In this document: one piece after another, positions 1 to 5,900 of the stretch
Layout: every line of letters starts with the position of its first letter
Position numbering within the stretch: the first letter of the stretch is position 1
NCBI GenBank assembly: GCA_027071965.1
Contig: JALSYJ010000212.1
Coordinates: forward strand, 1 to 10,648
Direction of reading: 5' to 3'
DNA length: 10,648 nucleotides
From: Robiginitomaculum sp.
GTDB lineage: Bacteria > Pseudomonadota > Alphaproteobacteria > Caulobacterales > Maricaulaceae
Translations under genes and position numbers: made by a program
The notes under the pieces: model-generated
Seen by the model: only the letters and a program-made list of their open reading frames with translations
Databases searched by the model: none
What the model was told of the DNA's origin: nothing

Positions 1-180
1 ATCGCGCAAATCATCCATATTATTGCGGGCGATAGCATCGGCCACCTCATAGGCTTCTTCTATAGTGTGTTGAGATATAGAGGAAAAGTCCTGCTCCAAA
101 TCCCACGGACAACCATTGTCCGGATCACGCAACTGCTTCATAATATCGAGCAGGCGAGTGATCGAAGGGGTGTTTTTCAT
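1..180 (-). CDS. mazG: Nucleoside triphosphate pyrophosphohydrolase MazG, N-terminal part (cut by window edge)
   Basis: The first 60 codons of a MazG-type all-alpha NTP pyrophosphatase are visible and the rest lies beyond the left edge. The family hydrolyses (d)NTPs to the monophosphate and pyrophosphate in the cytoplasm and is linked to nucleotide-pool sanitation and to lowering ppGpp. Visible hallmarks are the LLDIMKQLRDP...GCPWD stretch (residues 10-27) and the metal-binding EEAYE motif (41-45), followed by the usual acidic DDLRD (56-60). The start ATG at 180-178 is preceded by an AGAAAG ribosome-binding sequence that touches the ppa stop codon. Only 4 bp separate the two genes, so co-transcription and probably translational coupling with ppa are likely. 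Pairing with a pyrophosphatase makes sense because MazG releases pyrophosphate, but that functional link is inference. Confidence 0.93.
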   Translation of the reverse strand, partial: MKNTPSITRLLDIMKQLRDPDNGCPWDLEQDFSSISQHTIEEAYEVADAIARNNMDDLRD

Positions 181-184
181 CTTT

Positions 185-721
185 CTAGCTGTTTTGATTT
201 GAAAAGCGTTCAATAGCAGTCATTATCGCCTCAGCAGCCGCATCGGCAGGTTCCCAACCACCGATTTTTACCCATTTCTCATGCTCCAGATCCTTATAAT
301 GGCTAAAGAAATGCAAAATCTGATCAATCATCACCGGCGGCAGATCGCCATATTCACGCACATCTTCATAATAGGGGTGGATTTCGCTAACAGGCACTGC
401 CAGAATTTTTTCATCAGGCCCGGATTCGTCCTCCATCTGCAACATTCCCACTGGTCGAGCCTGTAAAATACAGCCCGCAATCACCGGAACCCGGCCAACA
501 ACCATCACATCAATTGGATCACCATCCAGCGACAAAGTGTTGGGAATGAAACCATAATTGCCTGGATAATACATCGCAGTGTGCAAAAATCTATCAACTT
601 TCAGCGCGCCTGAGGTTTTATCAATCTCATATTTTACCGGAACTCCACCCAGTGGAATTTCAATCAATACATTTACATCCCATGGCGGTGTAGTTCCGGG
701 GGTGATTTTATCAATATTCAT
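185..721 (-). CDS. ppa: Inorganic pyrophosphatase, family I
   Basis: Soluble family I inorganic pyrophosphatase of 178 residues, the usual bacterial length. It hydrolyses PPi to two phosphates and so pulls biosynthetic reactions forward. The signature DGDPID is at residues 66-71. The active-site set known from the E. coli enzyme is present at a constant +1 offset: E21, K30, E32, R44, Y56, D66, D68, D71, D98, D103, K105, Y142 and K143. An active, Mg-dependent cytoplasmic enzyme is therefore expected. The ATG at 721-719 gives the conserved MNIDKI beginning. No strong Shine-Dalgarno sequence precedes it; the best is a GAG about 12 nt upstream. The gene leads a pair with mazG. A repeat-bounded element ends 35 bp upstream of its start, so its promoter may have been displaced or may now lie within that element. 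Confidence 0.97.
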   Translation of the reverse strand: MNIDKITPGTTPPWDVNVLIEIPLGGVPVKYEIDKTSGALKVDRFLHTAMYYPGNYGFIPNTLSLDGDPIDVMVVGRVPVIAGCILQARPVGMLQMEDESGPDEKILAVPVSEIHPYYEDVREYGDLPPVMIDQILHFFSHYKDLEHEKWVKIGGWEPADAAAEAIMTAIERFSNQNS

Positions 722-756
722 GGCTAATTGCTCGTAAGTTGGTTGTCGCGCGGGTT

Positions 757-782
757 TTAGGGTCAGGGCCTATTAATTTGGC
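757..782 (+). repeat. Left terminal inverted repeat of the 757-1028 element
   Basis: 26 bp matching the reverse complement of 1003-1028 at 22 positions. The outermost 11 bases are identical, and the four mismatches lie in the inner half (positions 12, 13, 16 and 23). Confidence 0.65.
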
Positions 783-810
783 GCAATTCTGTTTGGCAGG
801 AGATTATAAG

Positions 811-939
811 ATGTTAAGCGAATGCGACGAAGTACAGGTTTTTGCCTATTCGAGGAGCATTTGCGAAGCAGATTATATTTTCATGCCAAACCCGAAGGGC
901 GGGGTGTGTTTTCCTCCTGAATGCGTTAAAAGGGCTTGA
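811..939 (+). CDS. Short reading frame of unknown function inside the inverted-repeat element
   Basis: A 42-codon frame opens with ATG at 811. It is preceded by AGGAGA (798-803) with a 7-nt spacer, a good Shine-Dalgarno arrangement. It starts 54 bp inside the left inverted repeat, where an IS transposase gene often begins, and ends at TGA 937-939. The product is cysteine-rich (four Cys in 42 residues) and contains a FMPNPKGGVCFPPEC stretch. I do not recognise it. It has no helix-turn-helix or transposase catalytic motif that I can see. It could be the N-terminal stub of a deleted transposase, or chance. The same frame stays open upstream to a GTG-type start near 739, but that start has no ribosome-binding site and would read through the element end, so I prefer ATG 811. 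Confidence 0.25.
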   Translation: MLSECDEVQVFAYSRSICEADYIFMPNPKGGVCFPPECVKRA

Positions 940-1002
940 AAATATCTATATTTCCTGCACCCTTTCTCCTGTTCAGCCAAAAAACTCTCACCCGCAGAAT
1001 AT

Positions 1003-1028
1003 GCCTAATTAGTAGATCCTGACCCTAA
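1003..1028 (-). repeat. Right terminal inverted repeat of the 757-1028 element
   Basis: Reads inward from 1028 on the minus strand and matches the left repeat at 22 of 26 positions. Confidence 0.65.
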
Positions 1029-1373
1029 GGCGCTTTTACCAAAACAACAAGAGAGCATTGCTGTGAATCTGGGTTTTGTGCAGCCTCATCGATAGTTTCA
1101 TCGGATCGTCGCTGAGAAGTATCGCTGAGCTGCAACATATACCTTTTGCTTATAGGTAACAATCATTGGCCAAATAGTTTGATTGCTGAAAATTAGCCAA
1201 AAGGGGTTTAGGTTTATGCACACAGATTTTGCGCATAATATATATTATGTGTTGTTATTCTTGACCGCAGCCCACACTTAACTTCCTGTTTTCAGCCACT
1301 AACATATAAAAGCTAAAGCATTAACATATGCGATTCCAACCGCACAAACTAAAATGCGCCGCAATCAGTTTAC
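1029..1373. other. Gene-free stretch downstream of the MBL hydrolase gene
   Basis: No reading frame of credible length or composition and no RNA gene that I can fold. It is AT-rich and holds a duplicated TCGCTGAG (about 1110-1117 and 1125-1132), a TACCT...AGGTA short inverted repeat around 1140-1158, and the 16-bp palindrome listed separately. The rlpA-to-MBL cluster must end transcription here, but I find no canonical GC-rich hairpin with a U tract on the minus strand. Confidence 0.6.
1234..1249. repeat. Perfect 16-bp AT-rich palindrome
   Basis: CATAATATATATTATG equals its own reverse complement. With G-U pairs the flanking bases could extend a weak RNA stem outward (1231-1252). It may be an operator, part of a weak terminator for the minus-strand cluster, or simply AT-rich sequence. 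There is no associated gene start nearby to favour an operator. Confidence 0.4.
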
Positions 1374-2183
1374 TCAGAAGCTGATTTCCATACCGTCAAA
1401 TGCAGGCTCAACATTATCCGGCAATTGCTCCTTTAGAGTCCTATAATCCATATCAATATGCATATTGGTGAGCACTGCCCGCTTTGGGGCCAGGCGCTCG
1501 ATCCATTGCAGTGCCAAATCAAGATGAAAATGCGTAGGATGAGGTTGCAAGCGTAAAGCATCCACAATCCACAAATCCAATCCTTTTAATAGATCTACGC
1601 TGTCTTTTGGAATATCTGACACATCTGGCGTATAGGCCAGATTTCCAAAGCGAAAGCCAAGTGAGTGCACATTTGGCCCGTGATCTAGCAAAACCGGCAT
1701 TACATTTACTTTTCCGCCAGATCCGGTAATGGAAAAGCCTTCTCCGGAATCCGGCATATCATTAGCCTGTAAAATTGCTGGATATGCTGAATTATCGGCC
1801 TGTTTGAATGCATATTCAAACCTGCGGAACAAAGTGCGGCGCGTAGCATCATCAAGATAAACCGGTATCATGGTTTTCATCAAATATGCAATTTGCCGCA
1901 AATCATCCAGGCCGTGAGTCTGATCTGCATGATCGTGCGTATATAAAACTGCATCCAGTGACCGACAATTGGCAGCCAGCAATTGCTCGCGCATGTCCGG
2001 GCTGGTATCCACCAGAATATCAGTCTGCCCGCCAGGCTGCATTTGGCTTAACAATATTGAACATCTAGAGCGCCGGTTTTTAGGCTCAGCAGGATCACAA
2101 TCTCCCCAGCGATTACCCAGCCTTGGAACTCCTCCTGATGAGCCACAGCCCAGAATTTGGACAATTGATTTGCAGTTTGTCAT
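1374..2183 (-). CDS. MBL-fold metallo-hydrolase, PhnP-like (COG1235 type)
   Basis: Metallo-beta-lactamase-fold hydrolase of 269 residues. The N-terminal ILGCGSSGGVPR (10-21) and the following W-G-D-C-D segment are typical of the PhnP/COG1235 branch, which contains phosphodiesterases. VDTSPDMREQL (58-68) and THDHADQTHGLDDLR (82-96) carry metal ligands H83, H85 and D87. Residue 88 is Gln where the textbook H-x-H-x-D-H motif has His. The C-terminal half contains DHGP (about 166-169), a second conserved region, and TNMHIDMDY near the end with a late histidine ligand. The start ATG overlaps the tatD stop by 4 bp (ATGA), so translation is coupled. It is the last gene of the cluster. The true substrate is unknown; cyclic phosphodiester or nucleotide hydrolysis is a family-based guess. 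Confidence 0.9.
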   Translation of the reverse strand: MTNCKSIVQILGCGSSGGVPRLGNRWGDCDPAEPKNRRSRCSILLSQMQPGGQTDILVDTSPDMREQLLAANCRSLDAVLYTHDHADQTHGLDDLRQIAYLMKTMIPVYLDDATRRTLFRRFEYAFKQADNSAYPAILQANDMPDSGEGFSITGSGGKVNVMPVLLDHGPNVHSLGFRFGNLAYTPDVSDIPKDSVDLLKGLDLWIVDALRLQPHPTHFHLDLALQWIERLAPKRAVLTNMHIDMDYRTLKEQLPDNVEPAFDGMEISF

Positions 2184-2962
2184 GGTCGTTTGGCTCGTGA
2201 AAAAAGCTCAAAAAATGCATCTGTAGTCAGTAAATTGCTTTGTTCGGTACTCCATCCCTTTATCTCAGCCAATTGGTCACGAACAAGTGGCAGGAATGCA
2301 GGCTCATTGCGTTTTCCACGATGAGGAACAGGTGTAAGATACGGGCAGTCAGTCTCCAGCATGATACGGTTATCGGGCATGATATCTTTGATTGTTTCGC
2401 GCACACTTTTCGCATTTTTGAATGTGCATATTCCATTTACCGAAAAATATCCGCCGAGTTTAGCTCCGGTTTCAGCCAGTTTTTTTCCTGAAGTATATGA
2501 GTGCAGTACAAATTCAAATGGTTGTTTTTTATGTTCATTTACTAAAATATCTTCCATATCATCATCGGCTTCGCGGGTATGGATTACCATGGGCAGTTTT
2601 GTTTGTTGCGCAGCTTTTATATGGGTAAGGAAATTGGCGATCTGGTCATCTTTTGGGCTAAAGTCATAATGATAATCAAGGCCGGTTTCACCAATAGCAA
2701 TAACGTTGTTATCGCTTGCCATGGCAATAAGTGTCTCAATTTTCAAATCTTTGTGTCTTGCAGCATAATGAGGATGCACCCCGATAGTACACCAGCTATT
2801 TGCATGGGATTTTGCCAGCTTTAACACCGGTTCAAACTCGTCCATTTGGCAACATATATTAACAATAGTTGCAATCCCTGCCTGCTCAGCGCGCTTTATT
2901 ACAGCATCAACATCTCCCTCGAAATCCGGATGATGCAAATTGGCATGGGTTTCCACCAGCAT
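2180..2962 (-). CDS. tatD: TatD-family metal-dependent hydrolase (DNase)
   Basis: TIM-barrel hydrolase of 260 residues, the normal TatD length. Family members are Mg/Mn-dependent nucleases (3'-5' exonuclease or DNase activity) and despite the name do not work in protein export. Visible metal and catalytic positions are E92 in GETGLDYHYD, H128 in VIHTREAD, H154 in LHSYTSG and D205 in LETDCPYL. The N-terminal metal motif, usually H-x-H, reads H6-A7-N8, an Asn in place of the second His; I recall this variant from alphaproteobacterial TatDs, so it is probably lineage-typical rather than a lesion. The start ATG shares one base with the holB stop (TAATG) and has GGGGA 7 nt upstream. The gene overlaps the MBL hydrolase gene by 4 bp, so both are translated from one message. 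Confidence 0.94.
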   Translation of the reverse strand: MLVETHANLHHPDFEGDVDAVIKRAEQAGIATIVNICCQMDEFEPVLKLAKSHANSWCTIGVHPHYAARHKDLKIETLIAMASDNNVIAIGETGLDYHYDFSPKDDQIANFLTHIKAAQQTKLPMVIHTREADDDMEDILVNEHKKQPFEFVLHSYTSGKKLAETGAKLGGYFSVNGICTFKNAKSVRETIKDIMPDNRIMLETDCPYLTPVPHRGKRNEPAFLPLVRDQLAEIKGWSTEQSNLLTTDAFFELFSRAKRP

Positions 2963-4023
2963 TATACAATCCCCACCAGCTTTTCAGTATTTTTTGAAGC
3001 TTTTCGCAAATTTAACACCATTTGGTGAAGCGCTATTGCCGGATCAAGGTTTATTCTGTTCAGATCAGTTTGCAATACCTGATTTTGCTCAGCCGCTGCA
3101 ATCCACGGCGATGCAGCATCTATCGTCCCGGATATGGATTTTGTTTTTATTTCCTGTTGCAAACGCATTTGAAGCAAGTCAAGGAACAGCTCCAAAGACT
3201 GTATTTCTTTCTTCGCAGATAGTCTGCCTGTCAACTCATGCAATTTTGTCTGGTTTAGTCTGGGTAATGAGTCAAAAATACGTTCAACTTCCGCCCAAAG
3301 CCCCTGCCCCTGGCTATTTGCAATTTGTGCAGCACGCCCAGGGCATCCATTAGACAATCTGGCTGCAAGTTCGGCCTGTTCACGGCTTGCTCCGCAGTTT
3401 TGTGCGATTTCTGTAGCAATATCCAGACCTAGTGGGCGCAGTTTTAAGCTCCGGCACCGCGAAGTAATGGTTGGCAATAATTTTCCGGCCTGGTGACAGA
3501 TTAAAATGAGCAAGCCTCTGTCCGGTGGCTCTTCCAGTGTTTTTAGCAATGCATTTGCCGCATTTCGGTTCAGATTGTCTGCGCAATCAATAATACATAT
3601 CCGCCAGCCATTTCCAGCGGCGCGGTTAGCAAATAGCTGACTGATTTCACGTATTTGATCTACGCTGATCTCATTACGCCATTTTTTGGTTTTATCATTC
3701 CAGCCATTGGTGATTATTTTGAGATCAGGATAGCTTCCTGCAGCAATTTGCCGACTTATGGGGTGGTCAGACTCTGATCCGAGCACACCGTTTTTTGCGT
3801 CCGGAGTAACGCCGGCTATCCGGCGCGCCATGCGGTAGGCCAATGTCGCCTTGCCAATGCCCTTTTGCCCGACAATCAGCCATGCATGATGCATTTTATT
3901 TGCTTTTAGCGCCTTGATAAAACTGTGCTCGGCAGCTTCATGGCCAAGCAATTTGTGCGTATCACGAGGATGTAGACAATTCTCCACCTGATCGGGAGTA
4001 ATCCCCTGCCCCTCTCTGCTCAT
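2962..4023 (-). CDS. holB: DNA polymerase III subunit delta' (clamp loader)
   Basis: AAA+ family clamp-loader subunit of 353 residues that assembles with DnaX and delta to load the beta sliding clamp. The Walker A region reads VGQKGIGKATLAYRMAR (51-67). The Walker B region is IIDCADNLNRNAANALLK (144-161), followed by TLEEPP. A sensor segment, ICHQAGKLLPTITSRCRSL (175-193), contains the conserved S-R-C. The C-terminal part is a helical clamp-loader collar region with low conservation. The ATG at 4023 overlaps the tmk stop by 4 bp (ATGA) and the stop overlaps tatD by 1 bp, indicating translational coupling on both sides. In many alphaproteobacteria metG follows holB; here tatD follows directly. 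The N-terminal 20-30 residues before LLGHE are typical of alphaproteobacterial HolB. Confidence 0.95.
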   Translation of the reverse strand: MSREGQGITPDQVENCLHPRDTHKLLGHEAAEHSFIKALKANKMHHAWLIVGQKGIGKATLAYRMARRIAGVTPDAKNGVLGSESDHPISRQIAAGSYPDLKIITNGWNDKTKKWRNEISVDQIREISQLFANRAAGNGWRICIIDCADNLNRNAANALLKTLEEPPDRGLLILICHQAGKLLPTITSRCRSLKLRPLGLDIATEIAQNCGASREQAELAARLSNGCPGRAAQIANSQGQGLWAEVERIFDSLPRLNQTKLHELTGRLSAKKEIQSLELFLDLLQMRLQQEIKTKSISGTIDAASPWIAAAEQNQVLQTDLNRINLDPAIALHQMVLNLRKASKNTEKLVGIV

Positions 4024-4658
4024 GAGGCTAGCTCATTATTGAATTTATCGGCTACAAGCTGACAGATTTGTTCTGATATTTGGCCAATTGGCAAGCTGCC
4101 ATCAACAACTGCGCAGCGATCCGGGTTTTCATTGGCAATTTGCAAATAACCGTTTCTGACTTTTTGGTAAAATTCTGCCGGATGTTTCTCAAATCTGGAA
4201 ATGGTTTGCGCGCGGCTGTTGACCCGGCGCAATCCCTCATCAGGAGGAAGGTCAAGAATAATGGTTAGATCAGGGGCAAATTCACCAAGAACTATAGAGT
4301 TAAGCTGTTTTATTCGGTCCAACGGCACGCCACCCGCAAACCCCTGATAAACAGTGGTGCTGTCAGCAAAACGATCAGATAGCACCCATACCCCTTCCTC
4401 CAATTTTGGCTTTATAATTGTTCTGACCAGCTCCGAGCGTGCAGTATACATGATCAGCATTTCCTCCAAAGCCGACCACCTGCCGGTTGGCCCCGAAGTA
4501 ACCAAATCCCGCAAAGCCTCTGCCATTGGAGTTCCCCCCGGCTCTCTTGTGCAGAGTGTTTCTTTTGCCATTTTAGACAAAAAGCCAGTAAGAGCCTTGA
4601 TCTGTGTGGTTTTTCCGGCCCCCTCCCCGCCCTCAAATGTAATAAAACGACCAGACAT
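4020..4658 (-). CDS. tmk: Thymidylate kinase
   Basis: Phosphorylates dTMP to dTDP using ATP in the cytoplasm, an essential step of dTTP synthesis. With the chosen start the protein has 212 residues, the usual length, and begins MSGRFITFEGGEGAGKTTQ with the P-loop at 10-18. The nucleoside-binding SDRFADSTTVYQG is at 94-106. The LID region RRVNSRAQTISRFE (144-157) supplies catalytic arginines, as in E. coli-like type II enzymes; the common D of DRFE is S here. The frame is open a further 29 codons upstream, but that would overlap the end of the carboxypeptidase gene and add residues unlike the family, so I place the start at ATG 4658-4656. The gap to the upstream gene is 4 bp and the stop overlaps holB by 4 bp. 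Confidence 0.95.
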   Translation of the reverse strand: MSGRFITFEGGEGAGKTTQIKALTGFLSKMAKETLCTREPGGTPMAEALRDLVTSGPTGRWSALEEMLIMYTARSELVRTIIKPKLEEGVWVLSDRFADSTTVYQGFAGGVPLDRIKQLNSIVLGEFAPDLTIILDLPPDEGLRRVNSRAQTISRFEKHPAEFYQKVRNGYLQIANENPDRCAVVDGSLPIGQISEQICQLVADKFNNELAS

Positions 4659-4662
4659 GGTA

Positions 4663-5817
4663 TTATTTGGCATCCGGCGCACGAAGCAGTTTAACAAAAC
4701 CGTGCCAGGCTCTGGCAAAATATCCTTTTCTTGGCACATCAGCACTGGCTACAATATCAGTTTCAACAGCAGGTTGCCCTGGAATCTGAATGCGCAAAAC
4801 TCCGACTTTTTGACCGACCTGTACCGGTGCCTGCACCGGGCCGCTATAAACAATTTGCGCGCTAACCTTGCGGGACGATGACTTAAAAAGCCCAATAGTA
4901 ACAGGAGATTTCACCTCCACCGCCACGGTCTTTTTAGTGCCAAGAGAAACAGGCACTACGCCCACGGATTTATCATCTAAAAACAGCTCTTTTACTTCAA
5001 ATTCCCGAAAGGCGGCTCGCATCAAGCGTTCGGATTCACTAACCCGATCCCGCTTGCTGTTAAGGCCGGCAACCACGAGAATACGGCGATTAGCATTGCG
5101 CTTTGCCGATGCAACCAGCCCATATCCAGCTTCTTTTGTATGGCCGGTTTTCAAACCATCAGCTCCATCAAATAACGCAAGTAATGGGTTCCGGTTAAAA
5201 CGATTGGAAGGCGCAGCCTTGCACCAGTCAAACTCACGCTCGGCAAAATATTTGTAATACTCCGGAAATTTGGAAATAATCAATTCTGCCATCCTGGCCA
5301 GATCCAAAGCGCTTGCCTGATGCCCGGCATCTGGCCATCCCGTGGAATTCAAAAAATTAACGCTGGATAACCCTAATTCATGAGCCCTGTTCGTCATCAT
5401 CTGTGCAAAAGCCGTTTCAGAGCCACTGATGTTTTCTGCCAATGTAATAGCAGAATCATTACCTGAAAGCACGATCACCCCTCTGATCAGGTCTTCCACA
5501 CGCACCCGCTCTTTGGGGCGCAGACACATGGTCGAAGAGCCGGAACGAAACCCGCCCCGGCGCCAGGCATCTTCGGAGACACTAAATTCATCATCCAATG
5601 ACAAGGAGCCATCGCTAAGCCGTTCAAACACAATATAAAGCGTCATGATTTTAGTCATGGAAGCCGGAGGAATTGGCTCTCTTGCATTCTTTTCAAATAA
5701 TATGACACCAGTCGCGCCATCCATAATTACGGCGGTGGGGGCCTTGGTTTGAAATTCCTGCGCATTAACCGATGCAATGGGGAAAAACAAAAATACCAGA
5801 ACAATAAAAATTCGCAT
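4663..5817 (-). CDS. dacC: D-alanyl-D-alanine carboxypeptidase, PBP5/DacC type
   Basis: Low-molecular-weight penicillin-binding protein of 384 residues (peptidase S11) that trims the terminal D-Ala from peptidoglycan pentapeptides in the periplasm. A Sec signal peptide covers residues 1-19 (cleavage after VNA). The catalytic motifs are in order: SMTK (53-56, nucleophile S53), SGN (118-120) and KTG (223-225). A PBP5-type C-terminal beta domain spans about 275-355. The end, YFARAWHGFVKLLRA, could form the amphipathic helix that anchors such enzymes to the membrane face. I chose ATG 5817 because it places the signal peptide at the N-terminus. The frame continues upstream to a TTG at 5892, but that path runs through a terminator-like hairpin. 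dacF is another name used for this gene. Upstream rlpA also acts on peptidoglycan. Confidence 0.94.
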   Translation of the reverse strand: MRIFIVLVFLFFPIASVNAQEFQTKAPTAVIMDGATGVILFEKNAREPIPPASMTKIMTLYIVFERLSDGSLSLDDEFSVSEDAWRRGGFRSGSSTMCLRPKERVRVEDLIRGVIVLSGNDSAITLAENISGSETAFAQMMTNRAHELGLSSVNFLNSTGWPDAGHQASALDLARMAELIISKFPEYYKYFAEREFDWCKAAPSNRFNRNPLLALFDGADGLKTGHTKEAGYGLVASAKRNANRRILVVAGLNSKRDRVSESERLMRAAFREFEVKELFLDDKSVGVVPVSLGTKKTVAVEVKSPVTIGLFKSSSRKVSAQIVYSGPVQAPVQVGQKVGVLRIQIPGQPAVETDIVASADVPRKGYFARAWHGFVKLLRAPDAK

Positions 5818-5831
5818 GAACTCAACCAAAT

Positions 5832-5862
5832 GAAATAAAGGGGCGACCTGTGTGGCCGCCCC
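5832..5862 (-). terminator. Terminator-like hairpin between rlpA and the carboxypeptidase gene
   Basis: On the minus strand GGGGCGGCC pairs with GGTCGCCCC (9 bp, one G-U) around a 5-nt ACACA loop, followed by TTTATTT. This is a good intrinsic terminator for rlpA, whose stop is 38 bp upstream. The U tract ends only 14 nt before the carboxypeptidase start. That gene must therefore be served by read-through or by a promoter overlapping the rlpA 3' end, or the hairpin acts as an attenuator or an mRNA-stabilising structure. The T-rich side exists only on the minus strand, so it is not bidirectional. Confidence 0.7.
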
Positions 5863-5900
5863 AATCATTGCACGATTCAACTGGTCAGGCAAAGCAAGAA

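Larger units (their letters stand above)
757..1028. mobile_element. Candidate MITE or internally deleted insertion sequence bounded by 26-bp inverted repeats
   Basis: The segment begins with TTAGGGTCAGG at 757. The reverse complement of its right end, read from 1028, begins with the same 11 bases. Over 26 bp the ends match at 22 positions (757-782 against 1028-1003). At 272 bp it is too small for a transposase, and the only reading frame inside with a good ribosome-binding site is 42 codons long. I see no clear target-site duplication: the flanks are GGGTT on the left and GGCGC on the right. This architecture is what a non-autonomous derivative of an IS would show. I cannot assign an IS family from the ends. 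Confidence 0.6.

Noticed and set aside
739..810. Upstream extension of the 811-939 frame to 739
   Set aside because: There is no ribosome-binding site and it would cross the end of the inverted-repeat element; the ATG at 811 has a good one.
2940..3353. Plus-strand 137-codon open frame
   Set aside because: Antisense shadow of holB with low-complexity composition and no family resemblance.
4659..4745. 29-codon N-terminal extension of tmk
   Set aside because: The added residues do not resemble thymidylate kinases and would overlap the carboxypeptidase coding region; the P-loop position fits the ATG at 4658.
4354..4881. Plus-strand 175-codon open frame
   Set aside because: It lies antisense across the tmk/carboxypeptidase junction, has no ribosome-binding site or recognisable domain, and both genes under it are certain.
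5818..5892. N-terminal extension of the carboxypeptidase from a TTG at 5892
   Set aside because: It would bury the signal peptide 25 residues inside the protein and translate through the terminator-like hairpin.
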